Source: Sedimentibacter sp. zth1
Lineage (GTDB): Bacteria; Bacillota; Clostridia; Tissierellales; Sedimentibacteraceae
DNA: 64,000 nucleotides
Assembly: GCF_017352195.1 (NCBI RefSeq)
Contig: NZ_CP071445.1
Location: 1,054,001-1,118,000, forward strand
Direction: 5' to 3'
Part shown: positions 51,801 through 60,298 of the stretch, piece by piece
Numbering within the stretch: the stretch's first letter is position 1
How the letters are laid out: each line of letters begins with the position of its first letter
The notes under the pieces: generated by a model
The model's input: the letters and a program-made list of their open reading frames with translations, nothing else
The model's database searches: none
Told to the model about the DNA's origin: nothing
Position numbers and translations under genes: made by a program

Positions 51801-52025
51801 AATACCATCTGCTCTACCTTCAATTACAAAATCTATATTACAATACGTAAAACTATGAATAAGATAATATTCTTTATGATAATTCGAATCCATTTGAGAC
51901 TGCAATAGTTTGTGTATTCTAGTACCTTCTAAAGCTCTATCCACACTTGGTTTATTTGTTGTTAAATCACCACTTTTATATACATATGCTACTAATTCTC
52001 TAACTGAAAGCTTTACATTTGCCAT
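48885..52025 (-). CDS. PD-(D/E)XK nuclease / XPD-DinG-like helicase fused in frame to a class IV aminotransferase
   Basis: One frame of 1046 codons holds three domains. Residues 1-175 look like a PD-(D/E)XK nuclease (Asp73 in GRADG, Glu86-Ile-Lys88, QALCY at 108-112). Residues 190-775 are an XPD/DinG-like helicase: Walker A APTGIGKT at 215-222, iron-sulfur cysteines near 280, 287, 292 and 331, DEAH at 376-379. Residues 782-1046 are a complete class IV PLP aminotransferase (EHFSRL, NPNIKKNTK with the likely PLP Lys916, ISEGSKSN, FITGTSNN). A good ribosome site and ATG stand at the junction (49682). The two parts have no known link, so this may be two genes that lost a stop codon. Confidence 0.88.
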   Translation of the reverse strand: MANVKLSVRELVAYVYKSGDLTTNKPSVDRALEGTRIHKLLQSQMDSNYHKEYYLIHSFTYCNIDFVIEGRADGIIAEDDKITIDEIKSTYTDLSVIDKDYNLAHSSQALCYAYFYCYLENVTNATVQVRYCNIDTEEIKTISSDYTFKQLESLFYNLIDKYLDWAKLNVEHIINKRISVENIVFPFGKYREGQRDLLIAVYQTIKNKKKLFVQAPTGIGKTISVLFPAIKALNKVGNSKIYYLTSKSSTKQIAEETIKKLQQNGLKVRATIITAKEKICCNDTFKCDAEVCPYAKGYFNKINEVLINSLKTEYLYNREYIEQLAKKYTICPFELNLELSYVSDIVICDYNYYFDPRVAFQREDFLDNSNDILLVDEAHNLEDRTRNMYSCELVKEEIYDIYKEIKGLDFIDKNIKKAIRNINSEFVKLKKLMSEEKNMIIDAEPDDFLKACRKVVSKLEKWVNDKEGYNNEKLEDLYFKCKFFIKLSEFYDENYCYYISKEKGFKIKIFLINTSEILRSILKNTYSSIFFSATLTPLKYYRKILGGNEDEDKLISLNSPFDINNLKLMITGNLSMKYSIRDLNIKKICEYINTVVSIKKGNYIVFFPSYSYLSKVLEVYESIFNDELVVNMSTLKENEQYEILNKFDNENNVILFTVVGGVFSEGVNLPLNKLIGTIVIGTGIPQISFERNIIKSFFNEKYDSGYDFAYKFPGFNKVLQSVGRVIRTEDDLGMTLLIDSRLLSRTYTSLFPNHWREYNVIYNNIQLINTLKQFWKEGENIMINIVSEKNVLNGRIIDKSKTYEILENDSTRIYEVIRVINRRPTFLKEHFSRLINSIKLSNITYNIEYEQFKQYIELLINNNDFENCNIRVTFDINEKQILLMYFIKSFYPDKSYYEDGIHTVTIVKERKNPNIKKNTKTYREEIDEVLKKDKAFEAILVNMDKTISEGSKSNVFFVKDSNLITAIDSDVLLGVTRDKVIEIAKELGFGIVKRKISVQELNSFDAVFITGTSNNVLPINSIDDIIFNSSKNKVVEKLMIKYESLL
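49680..49700 (-). promoter_or_regulatory. Internal ribosome site and ATG at the helicase-aminotransferase junction
   Basis: On the minus strand, AAAGAAGGAG (49691-49700), 8-nt spacer, then an in-frame ATG (49682-49680) that is codon 782. Starting here gives a 265-residue protein with the length and N-terminus of a free-standing class IV aminotransferase. It could be made alone as well as in the fusion. Confidence 0.75.
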
Positions 52026-52038
52026 ATTATTCTCTCCA

Positions 52039-52067
52039 AATAAAAAACACTATATCTTATAGTGTTT
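52039..52067 (-). terminator. Terminator after the anti-sigma-like ATPase gene
   Basis: The 10-bp stem AAACACTATA / TATAGTGTTT with a 3-nt loop is followed on the minus strand by TTTTATTT. It lies between the ATPase gene and the nuclease-helicase start. Confidence 0.8.
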
Positions 52068-52104
52068 ATTATATCAATATTATTTTATAAATCAATCAAA
52101 TATT

Positions 52105-52488
52105 TTATTTTATATATTTTACGCAAAGGACAATATTATTGTCAATCACACATCTATCCATCAAACCATTAACTAATATTAAGCCTCTGCCATTTTCAGT
52201 AAAATTGGAATCATTTAAATTTTCTTCATAACAAAAGCCATCGCCTTCATCAGTAACACATACTTTTATAAATGTATCTTCTACTACAAGAACAATATCA
52301 ATATTTTTGTTTATATCATATTTATTTCCATGCTGAATACTATTAATAATTAGTTCACTAAGTACTAGTCTAATATTAAATAGCTGTTCATCCTCTAAGT
52401 TGTTTTTGATACTTAACAATATTTCTTTAACAACTTCATTCACAATATTGATATCACTTTTAATACTTTTTCGTATTTTCTGATACAC
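52105..52488 (-). CDS. RsbW/SpoIIAB-like histidine-kinase-type ATPase
   Basis: Small cytoplasmic GHKL ATPase of 127 residues, of the kind that acts as a serine protein kinase or anti-sigma factor. The N box is SELIINSIQHG at 44-54, the G1 box is DEGDGF at 80-85 and the G2 box is NGRGL near 99-103. No sigma factor or anti-anti-sigma gene is next to it, so the partner is unknown. It stands alone between terminator-like sequences. Confidence 0.85.
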   Translation of the reverse strand: MYQKIRKSIKSDINIVNEVVKEILLSIKNNLEDEQLFNIRLVLSELIINSIQHGNKYDINKNIDIVLVVEDTFIKVCVTDEGDGFCYEENLNDSNFTENGRGLILVNGLMDRCVIDNNIVLCVKYIK

Positions 52489-52551
52489 ATCAACACTTCC
52501 TTTCAGTCTGTGTTTATATACCCAACTTTATTAAAAATAATCATATTTATA

Positions 52552-53142
52552 TTAATTAGCAACTATTAAATTTTCGATTAAGTCCCAACATTTATCTACA
52601 TTTAATTTTTGTGAAGCGGAAAATGTTATAATTAAATTTCTGTCTTCTATCTCTAAAGTCTTTTTGATTACTGAAATATATTTTTCTCTTTGACCTCTTG
52701 ATATTTTATCAGCTTTTGTAGCAATAACATATCCAGTATATCCATATGATTTAATCCACTGATACATTTTAATATCATTAATACCTGGAGCATGCCTAAT
52801 ATCAACCAATAAAACAACTTCCTTCAATTGAAATCTATTATTTAAATACAATTCAATCATCTTGCCCCATTTTTCTTTTTCAGTTTTTGAAACTTTTGCA
52901 TACCCATATCCAGGCAAATCCACTAAATTTAACGCATCATTTACATTATAAAAGTTAATTGTTTGCGTCTTGCCAGGTTGACCACTAGTTCTTGCTAAAG
53001 ATTTTCTGTTAACTAATGCATTAATCATCGATGATTTTCCAACATTGGATTTACCTGCAAAAGCTATTTCATCAACAATTGTTTCAGGATATTGATCTAC
53101 CCTAGCTGCTGTTATTAATAATTCACTTTTCTTTATTATCAT
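52552..53142 (-). CDS. engB: Ribosome biogenesis GTP-binding protein EngB (YsxC)
   Basis: GTPase needed for 50S assembly. P-loop GKSNVGKSS at 30-38, QPGKTQTINFY near 58-68, DLPGYGYAK near 77-85, and TKADK near 143. ATG 53142 has GAGGAATATAT upstream and gives 196 residues, the family length. It follows lon directly, the same order as lonA-ysxC in Bacillus. Confidence 0.94.
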   Translation of the reverse strand: MIIKKSELLITAARVDQYPETIVDEIAFAGKSNVGKSSMINALVNRKSLARTSGQPGKTQTINFYNVNDALNLVDLPGYGYAKVSKTEKEKWGKMIELYLNNRFQLKEVVLLVDIRHAPGINDIKMYQWIKSYGYTGYVIATKADKISRGQREKYISVIKKTLEIEDRNLIITFSASQKLNVDKCWDLIENLIVAN

Positions 53143-53180
53143 ATATATTCCTCTTTTTCTTTTAAATAACAAATAAATTG

Positions 53181-55502
53181 TTATTTTACAAATGCACTAT
53201 CTATAACTTCATCTATAGTAGTAGCATACACTATATCTAATGTTTTTATTACTTTAGAATTTATTTTTTCTACATCAGGCTTATTTTTCATAGGAACAAT
53301 AACTTTTTTAATACCAGCTCTTTTAGCTGCTAGTAATTTTTCTTTAAGTCCACCTATTGGAAGAACTCTCCCTCTTATTGTTATTTCACCTGTCATAGCC
53401 ACATCCTTATAAATATATGTGTTTGTTAATGCAGATAAAATTGCTGTAGTTATAGTTATACCAGCTGATGGTCCATCTTTTGGAATTGCTCCTTCCGGAA
53501 CATGTACATGTACGTCGTTTTCCTTTAAAACTTTGCTATCAATTCCGTACTTTTCAGCATTAGCCTTTATATAACTTAAACCTGCAATAGCAGATTCCTT
53601 CATAACATCTCCTAGTTGTCCTGTAAGTTGTAGTTTCCCCTCACCTTTCATAACATTAACTTCTACAAAAAGTGTTTCTCCACCAACGCTTGTCCACGCT
53701 AAACCTGTAACTAATCCTATTTGGTTTTCATCATATGCCTCATCAAATAAATATCTTGGTGCACCCAAATACGATGAAATATTTTTACTGTTAATTACAA
53801 TTGGTTTTTTATGTTTTTCAAGTATTTGAACCGCTGATTTTCTAATAATTTTGCCAATATTTCTTTCAAGTCCTCTTACACCAGATTCTCTAGTATAGTG
53901 ATTTATAATTTCCTTAATAACAACTTTTGAAATGCTTATATCATCAGTTGTAAGTCCATTATTCTTTAATTGCTTTTTGATTAAATACTTTTCTGCAATA
54001 TTAAATTTTTCTTCGTCAGTATATCCAGAAATTTCAATAACTTCCATTCTATCTAATAAAGGACTAGGTATAGTACTAGTTGTATTTGCAGTTGTGATAA
54101 ACATTACCTTAGATAAATCAAAAGAAACATCTAAATAATGGTCAGTAAATGTAGAATTTTGTTCTGGGTCTAAAGCTTCTAAAAGTGCTGAAGCAGGATC
54201 TCCTCTAAAATCACTAGCAAGTTTATCTATTTCATCTAATAAAAATACTGGATTATTAACTTTGCATTTAGAAATTGAATCTATAATTCTGCCAGGTATT
54301 GCTCCAACATATGTTCTTCTATGACCTCTAATTTCAGATTCATCCCTTACACCGCCTAAAGAAATTCTAACAAATTTCTTATCCATCGCCCTAGCGATAG
54401 ATCCTGCTATAGATGTTTTTCCTACACCTGGAGGACCTACTAAACAAATTATTGAACCCTTTTGACTAGGATTTAGTTGTCTAACAGCTAAATGTTCTAA
54501 TATTCTTTCTTTAACTTCTTCAAGTCCAAAATGATCCTTTTTAAGTATTTCTTTTGCTTTCTTTATATCTAAGTTATCCTTGCTTTTTTTATTCCATGGT
54601 AATTCTAGAACGAAATCAAGATAAGTTCTTATTACACCTGCATCTGGAGATGAAGCAGAAATTCTGTCTAACTTATTTATTTCTTTATTAATTTTTTCTT
54701 TTATATCTTTAGGTATTTTTAATTTTTTAATCTTAGTCCTATAATTATCCTCATCTTCATAATCATCATAACCTAATTCTTTCTGTATAGCCTTTATCTG
54801 TTCCTTTAAATAATATTCTCTTTGAAACTCACTAACTTGTTTTCTAACTCTTTCACTTATTTGATCTTCTATTTGTAGCACATTTGTCTCTTTAGCTAAA
54901 ATAGCTGTTAGCTCTTCAAATCTTTCAAATGGATCAAATATCTGCAATAACCTTTGTTTATCCTCAGGTTTTAGACTAATAAAAGATGTTATTGTATCAG
55001 CTAATTTATTTGGATTCTTCATATTTCTAACTGATTCAACTGTTTCTGTTGAAATCTTTCTTTCAACTTCTGCATATAATTCAAATGTTTCTACACATAC
55101 CCTTTTAGTTGCTTCTAATTCTTCATTAATTTGGTCATCATTAATATAACTATATTCGTCAATATTTGCTTCAAAATATGGCTCATCCTGAATTATATCA
55201 ATAATTTTCCCTCTATTAATTCCTTCAGCTAAAACTCTAATGTTCTCTCCTGAAATTTTCAACATTTGCTTTATCTTACAAACAACACCAATATCGTAAA
55301 AGTCGTCCTTTGTGGGTGTATCTAATGTTGCTTCTTTTTGTACAGTTAAAAATACGTTTGAATCCTCTAACATAGCTTCTTCTAACGCATTTACAGACTT
55401 TTCTCGACCCACATCAAAATGAATTAACATGTTAGGGAATATACCTATACCCCTTATAGGTATCAGTGGAAGTTTTTTATTTTCTAAATTATAATTTTCC
55501 AC
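53181..55502 (-). CDS. lon: ATP-dependent protease Lon (LonA type)
   Basis: Cytoplasmic AAA+ protease. An N-terminal substrate domain (about 10-205) and coiled helical linker precede the AAA+ domain with Walker A GPPGVGKT at 356-363 and LLDEIDKL near 418-425. The protease domain has catalytic Ser679 in PKDGPSAG and a Lys about 43 residues later. A GTG start at 55502, 8 nt after GAGG, is inferred, giving 773 residues. It sits between clpX and engB, so it is part of the protein quality-control block. Confidence 0.95.
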   Translation of the reverse strand: MENYNLENKKLPLIPIRGIGIFPNMLIHFDVGREKSVNALEEAMLEDSNVFLTVQKEATLDTPTKDDFYDIGVVCKIKQMLKISGENIRVLAEGINRGKIIDIIQDEPYFEANIDEYSYINDDQINEELEATKRVCVETFELYAEVERKISTETVESVRNMKNPNKLADTITSFISLKPEDKQRLLQIFDPFERFEELTAILAKETNVLQIEDQISERVRKQVSEFQREYYLKEQIKAIQKELGYDDYEDEDNYRTKIKKLKIPKDIKEKINKEINKLDRISASSPDAGVIRTYLDFVLELPWNKKSKDNLDIKKAKEILKKDHFGLEEVKERILEHLAVRQLNPSQKGSIICLVGPPGVGKTSIAGSIARAMDKKFVRISLGGVRDESEIRGHRRTYVGAIPGRIIDSISKCKVNNPVFLLDEIDKLASDFRGDPASALLEALDPEQNSTFTDHYLDVSFDLSKVMFITTANTTSTIPSPLLDRMEVIEISGYTDEEKFNIAEKYLIKKQLKNNGLTTDDISISKVVIKEIINHYTRESGVRGLERNIGKIIRKSAVQILEKHKKPIVINSKNISSYLGAPRYLFDEAYDENQIGLVTGLAWTSVGGETLFVEVNVMKGEGKLQLTGQLGDVMKESAIAGLSYIKANAEKYGIDSKVLKENDVHVHVPEGAIPKDGPSAGITITTAILSALTNTYIYKDVAMTGEITIRGRVLPIGGLKEKLLAAKRAGIKKVIVPMKNKPDVEKINSKVIKTLDIVYATTIDEVIDSAFVK

Positions 55503-55550
55503 ACACTTCACCTCTTTCTAGTAAAATTTTAATCGTAATTATTATAGTGC

Positions 55551-55582
55551 AAAAAACTGCCTTAATAGACAGGCAGTTTTTA
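55551..55582 (-). terminator. Terminator overlapping the clpX stop codon
   Basis: The stem AAAAACTGCC / GGCAGTTTTT with a 10-nt loop gives a U-run on the minus strand. The right arm includes the first bases of the clpX stop, so lon likely has its own transcription start in the 48-nt gap or relies on read-through. Confidence 0.8.
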
Positions 55583-56839
55583 TGATGCATTTTCTTTATT
55601 AAGTGATTTTTGTGAACTCTTCGAGTAAATCAATTCCGGTTCGCAATTTTTTTCTATCGTTTCTTTTGTTATTATGCATTTTTTAACATCATTTCTCGAT
55701 GGAATTTCGTACATGACATCTAGCATAATACTTTCTAATATTCCTCTTAATCCACGAGCACCTGTATTTATTTCTAATGCTTTAGCAGCAATAAGCTCAA
55801 GAGCATCATCTTGAATTTCTAATTCAACATTATCAATTTTAAACAATTGCTTATATTGCTTTAACAAAGCATTTTTTGGTTCTGTTAAGATTTTAATTAA
55901 TGCATCCTTATCTAATTTGTCTAAAGTTACAATAACAGGCATTCTACCAACAAACTCTGGTATTAAACCAAATTTAAGAAGGTCTGCTGGTTGTATACGA
56001 GATAATAACAATTCTGTATCTTTAATATTATTTTGAGATACATCAGAACCAAATCCCATTGTCTTTTTACCTATTCTTCTTTGAATAATCTTATCAATTC
56101 CATCAAATGCTCCACCTAATATAAATAATACATTAGTTGTATCAATTTGAATAAATTCTTGCTGTGGATGCTTTCTACCGCCTTGTGGTGGAACATTAGC
56201 AACAGTTCCTTCTAACATTTTGAGTAACGCTTGTTGAACACCTTCACCACTAACATCTCTAGTGATAGATGGATTTTCAGATTTTTTAGCTACCTTATCT
56301 ATTTCATCAATATAAATTATTCCCTTTTCAGCCTTTTCAATATCATAATCAGCCGCCTGAATAAGTTTTAATAAAATATTTTCAACGTCTTCCCCTACAT
56401 AACCAGCTTCGGTTAATGAAGTTGCATCGGCGATTGCAAAAGGTACATTTAACATTTTAGCTAAAGTTTGAGCTAAATATGTTTTACCACTTCCAGTAGG
56501 TCCCAATAGTAAAATATTACTTTTCTGAAGTTCAACATCATCATCTACTAATTTATTTATTCTTTTATAGTGATTGTATACTGAAACAGTTAAAGCTTTT
56601 TTGGCATTGTCTTGTTTGATAACATATTCATCTAATTTTTCCTTCATTTCTTTAGGCTTAGATAGTTCAACAAACTCTTGCTCTTGAAAACAATCAGCTT
56701 CATCATCAACTATTTCATTGCAAAGTTCTATACATTCATCACATATATAAACATTAGGACCCGCTACTAACCTTCTAACTTGTTCTTGAGTTTTACCACA
56801 AAACGAGCACTTTACTTGCTTATCAATATTTTTGCTCAT
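55580..56839 (-). CDS. clpX: ATP-dependent Clp protease ATP-binding subunit ClpX
   Basis: Unfoldase that feeds proteins to ClpP. An N-terminal zinc domain has Cys11, Cys14, Cys33 and Cys36. The AAA+ domain has Walker A GPTGSGKT near 112-119 and IYIDEIDK near 176-183, and the IGF-type loop that docks on ClpP is visible as LGF-like residues in the [10 protein letters not shown] region. Length 419 is standard. It follows clpP by 14 nt, so the complex is co-produced. Confidence 0.96.
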   Translation of the reverse strand: MSKNIDKQVKCSFCGKTQEQVRRLVAGPNVYICDECIELCNEIVDDEADCFQEQEFVELSKPKEMKEKLDEYVIKQDNAKKALTVSVYNHYKRINKLVDDDVELQKSNILLLGPTGSGKTYLAQTLAKMLNVPFAIADATSLTEAGYVGEDVENILLKLIQAADYDIEKAEKGIIYIDEIDKVAKKSENPSITRDVSGEGVQQALLKMLEGTVANVPPQGGRKHPQQEFIQIDTTNVLFILGGAFDGIDKIIQRRIGKKTMGFGSDVSQNNIKDTELLLSRIQPADLLKFGLIPEFVGRMPVIVTLDKLDKDALIKILTEPKNALLKQYKQLFKIDNVELEIQDDALELIAAKALEINTGARGLRGILESIMLDVMYEIPSRNDVKKCIITKETIEKNCEPELIYSKSSQKSLNKENAS

Positions 56840-56853
56840 TCAAACACTCCTAA

Positions 56854-57435
56854 TTATTTTTTAATTATTATGTCGTCAATCACTCCATATGCTTTTGCTT
56901 CTTCTGATGATAAGAAATTATCTCTTTCACAATCTTGAGCTAATTTTTCATAAGGTTGACCTGCATTATCTGCCATTATTTTATATAAATTTTGTTTGAT
57001 TCTTAAAATTCTGTCAACATGTATTTTCATATCTGTTGCTTGACCTTGCATTCCTCCAAGAGGTTGGTGAATCATTATTTCTGAGTTTGGTAAAGCAAAT
57101 CTTTTACCCTTCGCTCCTGATGAAAGTAAAAATGAGCCCATACTTGCTGCCATACCTATACAAATTGTAGAAACGTCAGGTTTTACATATTGCATAGTAT
57201 CATAAATTGCCATTCCAGCAGTTATTGATCCTCCAGGACTATTGATATATAATTGAATATCTTTATCTGGGTCTTCTGCTTCCAGAAATATTAACTGCGC
57301 AACAACCAAACCTGCAGTAACATCATTTATTTCATCGCCTAAAATTATTATTCTATCTTTTAACAATCTTGAGAAAATATCGTAAGACCTTTCCCCTTTA
57401 CCTGTTTGCTCTACTACATAAGGTACTAATGCCAT
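56854..57435 (-). CDS. clpP: ATP-dependent Clp protease proteolytic subunit ClpP
   Basis: Serine protease chamber for ClpX. Catalytic Ser98 lies in GMAASMGS and His123 in MIHQPLGG; the Asp of the triad is near 172. The 193 residues are of normal length. It lies between tig and clpX; in Bacillus clpP is elsewhere, whereas the tig-clpP-clpX-lon order occurs in E. coli and in many Clostridia. The start has AAGGAGTAT upstream. Confidence 0.96.
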   Translation of the reverse strand: MALVPYVVEQTGKGERSYDIFSRLLKDRIIILGDEINDVTAGLVVAQLIFLEAEDPDKDIQLYINSPGGSITAGMAIYDTMQYVKPDVSTICIGMAASMGSFLLSSGAKGKRFALPNSEIMIHQPLGGMQGQATDMKIHVDRILRIKQNLYKIMADNAGQPYEKLAQDCERDNFLSSEEAKAYGVIDDIIIKK

Positions 57436-57474
57436 TTTATAATACTCCTTTACTTTATTTTTATTATATAGCTT

Positions 57475-58776
57475 TTATTTAGTTACAAATTTTGCTTCAT
57501 TAACTATCATATCAACTATTTTTCTTTTTTGTATACTTTCTTCAATATATTCTTTGCTTGAACCTAGTACGCTTTCTTTGAAACCTTCAAATTTATCATC
57601 TTCAATTTTATAAGCTTCTGCTAACTTTTTAAGTTCTTCATTTAATTCTTCTTCAGTAACTTCTATATTTTCTTTTTCAATGATAGCATTTAAAACCATA
57701 TCAGTTTTAACATTGAAAACTGCTTGCTCTTTATAATTTTCTTTATATTGCTTAACCAAATTACTTATTATATCTTCAACTTCTTTTCCAGCAAAACCTT
57801 GAGAACGGAATTGTTGTTCATAGTTTTTAGCTTGATATTCAATTTCTCTATCAACTAATACTTCAGGAACTTCAACGTTTGAATCATTTACAACTTTTTC
57901 AACTGCCTTATTGTTGTTATCAGTTATTTCTTTTTCTTTAGCCTCTTTCTCTAAAGATGTTCTAGTGTCAACTTTCAATTCATCTAGTGTATCAAATTCA
58001 CTAACATCTTTAGCAAATTCATCATCTAAATTAGGTAATTCTTTTTCTTTTATTTCATGAATGATTACTTTAAATGTTGCATCTTTTCCAGCTAATTCTT
58101 TTGCATTATATTCTTCTGGGAAAGTTACATTTACTTTTACTTCTTCATCAATTTTCTTACCTATTAGTTGTTCTTCAAATCCAGGTATGAAAGTCTTAGA
58201 ACCAATTACTAATGTTTGATTTTGCGCTGTGCCACCTTCAAATTGAACATCTCCTGTAAATCCTGTATAATCAATCGTTAATGTATCTCCATCTTTAACA
58301 TCTCTATCTTTAACTTCAATCATTCTTGCATTTTTTTCTTGAATACTACTAATTTCTTTTTCAACATCTTCATCAGTTACGTTATATTCAGATTTTTCTA
58401 TTTCAATACCTTTGTATTGTCCTAATTCAACTTCAGGCATAACTTCGATATCAGCAGTAAATATTACATCTTTGCCTTCTTCTATCTCTTTAACGTCTAT
58501 TTGTGGTTTGTTAATTGGATTTAAATCTAATTCTTTTATAACTGTTGGATATTCTTCATATAAAACTATATCCATAGCATCATCATAGAACACATTTTTC
58601 CCATACATTTTTTCTATAATGTGTTTAGGTGCTTTACCTTTTCTAAATCCTTTTATAGCTACTTTATTTCTTAGTTTAAAATATGCTTTATCAATTGCCT
58701 TTCCGAAATTTTCACTAGAAACAGCGAACTCAATTGATACTATATTTTTTTCTTTTTTGATTATTTTTGCGTTCAT
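57475..58776 (-). CDS. tig: Trigger factor
   Basis: Ribosome-bound chaperone and prolyl isomerase. The ribosome-docking loop GFRKGKAP is at 43-50, the FKBP-type isomerase domain at about 150-240 (DGDTLTIDYTGF), and the helical C-terminal arms follow. ATG 58776 has GGAGGATAAA upstream and gives 433 residues. It is the first gene of the tig-clpP-clpX(-lon-engB) group, transcribed from 58854-58881. Confidence 0.95.
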   Translation of the reverse strand: MNAKIIKKEKNIVSIEFAVSSENFGKAIDKAYFKLRNKVAIKGFRKGKAPKHIIEKMYGKNVFYDDAMDIVLYEEYPTVIKELDLNPINKPQIDVKEIEEGKDVIFTADIEVMPEVELGQYKGIEIEKSEYNVTDEDVEKEISSIQEKNARMIEVKDRDVKDGDTLTIDYTGFTGDVQFEGGTAQNQTLVIGSKTFIPGFEEQLIGKKIDEEVKVNVTFPEEYNAKELAGKDATFKVIIHEIKEKELPNLDDEFAKDVSEFDTLDELKVDTRTSLEKEAKEKEITDNNNKAVEKVVNDSNVEVPEVLVDREIEYQAKNYEQQFRSQGFAGKEVEDIISNLVKQYKENYKEQAVFNVKTDMVLNAIIEKENIEVTEEELNEELKKLAEAYKIEDDKFEGFKESVLGSSKEYIEESIQKRKIVDMIVNEAKFVTK

Positions 58777-58853
58777 TTTATCCTCCATATATTTCTTATA
58801 CTATGTATTATTATCATATTGTTGCTTTTCCAAATTAAATAAATAACCATTAC

Positions 58854-58881
58854 ATTATACCATACTTTTTTCTAAAAGCAA
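58854..58881 (-). promoter_or_regulatory. Promoter of tig-clpP-clpX, flanked by an inverted repeat
   Basis: Minus-strand TTGCTT (58876-58881), 16-nt spacer and a perfect TATAAT (58854-58859) preceded by TGG. A 9-nt inverted repeat, GTTGCTTTT at 58821-58829 and AAAAGCAAC at 58874-58882, brackets the promoter. I see no CtsR or CIRCE box. Confidence 0.75.
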
Positions 58882-58889
58882 CTAAATTT

Positions 58890-59459
58890 TTATGCATAAA
58901 AACAGTAATAATCACATACTATCACAGTTTTTAAAGTATTAAGAAATATTTTCTTCTTTCTTTTGATATATTTCATACCACATTTCTGCATTACTCTTCC
59001 CGAAGCTTTATTTTCTACGTCATGATAAGCAAATATTTTTTCCATTCCAACTATATTAACCATATAGTCTAAAACTTTTCTTAATGCCTCTGTAGCTATT
59101 CCTTTATTCCAGTATTTTTTACTTATTGTATATCCAACATTGCAAGTTTTCAAAAAATTATTAATTGAAGAAATAGAAATTGAACCAATTAATTCATCTG
59201 TTTCAGTAACTACTATGCCCCAATGATAATACTCATTAAATTGGTATTTATCAACCCAATCTCTTAGATATTCTCTTGTCTCCGCAACGGTTTTATTTGG
59301 TCTCCACAATGTATATTTGGAAACATCCTCATCTGCTGCCCAATTATTGAACATTTTACCTGCATCGTCTACACTAAATTTTCTTAAGTATAAACGTTCT
59401 GTTTTTAAAACAACAGAACCTAAATGCTTTATTCTATTTTCATAAATAGATAAATTCAT
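58890..59459 (-). CDS. RimJ/RimL-type N-acetyltransferase
   Basis: GNAT family enzyme of 189 residues. LKTERLYLRKFSVDDA near 18-33 is typical of the RimJ/RimL subgroup. The acetyl-CoA loop region is VGYTISKKYWNKGIATEAL near 107-125, followed by YHDVENKASGRVMQKCGMK near 144-162. It may acetylate a ribosomal protein N-terminus or a small molecule; the substrate is unknown. It stands alone upstream of tig. Confidence 0.87.
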   Translation of the reverse strand: MNLSIYENRIKHLGSVVLKTERLYLRKFSVDDAGKMFNNWAADEDVSKYTLWRPNKTVAETREYLRDWVDKYQFNEYYHWGIVVTETDELIGSISISSINNFLKTCNVGYTISKKYWNKGIATEALRKVLDYMVNIVGMEKIFAYHDVENKASGRVMQKCGMKYIKRKKKIFLNTLKTVIVCDYYCFYA

Positions 59460-59812
59460 ATTTCCACCTCAAAGAGTTCAAAACTTTATTATCATCAATT
59501 AATATAATTATATTATATAACAAAATATGAATAATATAAACACTTTAATTTTATTATATAAATAACTTTATATTACCCTGTCTATATTTTATTATACTAC
59601 ATATATAGTTTTATAATAATTTAGAATAGTTTATAATTACGCACTGCTAAACTTAATTTTAAATATTGTTAAAATAATTATATGGTGTTAGTATAATTTT
59701 AATATATAAGTTCGGACACAAAAATTTAAAATTAATTTTTTTATTTTATTAAATAAATAATTAATTTTAATTCATCTAATATATAGAAGTATGTGAGAAA
59801 GGAATTATGTTG
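59460..59812. other. AT-rich intergenic region, little recognisable content
   Basis: About 350 nt between divergent genes. It is extremely AT-rich. A possible plus-strand TTAAAA-N17-TATAAT with the -10 at 59692-59697 could drive the ECF sigma gene, but it is weak. I see no ECF-type TGAAAC/CGTC promoter here, no hairpin and no coding frame. Confidence 0.4.
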
Positions 59813-60298
59813 ATGAATCAAGACGAGTTTCTTAACAGAGTAGGAAATGTAAAAATCAGACTATATAAAATTGCGTACATGTATTTAAATGATGAACAAT
59901 CAGCCTTAGATGCAGTTCAGGAAGCTATATATCTTGCACTTAAATCGCTAAGGAAACTGAAGCAAACTGAATATTTCAAAACATGGATTACAAGAATTTT
60001 AATCAATGAATGTTTAAAAGAATTAAGACATAGAAAAAGAATTCACTTTATTGATGATTTTAAAACGGTATTAAAGGGTAGCTATGACTATAACTATGAT
60101 AATCTTCCACTTAAAGAAGCTATAAAAGCTTTGCCCAACAATTTAAAATCAATTGTTATATTAAAATATTTTTGTGGATATACACTTGAAGAAACTTCAC
60201 AGTTTCTAAATATTCCCTTAGGTACTGTTGCTACAAGGCATCGTAAAAGTCTTGGCATATTAAAGCTTAATCTTAAGGAGGAGGATAATTATGAATAG
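59813..60298 (+). CDS. ECF sigma-70 factor (second copy type)
   Basis: ECF sigma factor of about 161 residues. Region 2 shows YMYLNDEQSALDAVQEAI and FKTWITRILINECLKEL; region 4 shows CGYTLEETSQFLNIPLGTVATR near 122-143. ATG 59813 is 9 nt from AAAGGA and is preferred; an ATG two codons upstream is possible. The C-terminus overlaps the anti-sigma gene by 8 nt. It is clearly related to the SigV-like factor at 22.6 kb but has a different anti-sigma partner, so a different signal is expected. Confidence 0.88.
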   Translation: MNQDEFLNRVGNVKIRLYKIAYMYLNDEQSALDAVQEAIYLALKSLRKLKQTEYFKTWITRILINECLKELRHRKRIHFIDDFKTVLKGSYDYNYDNLPLKEAIKALPNNLKSIVILKYFCGYTLEETSQFLNIPLGTVATRHRKSLGILKLNLKEEDNYE

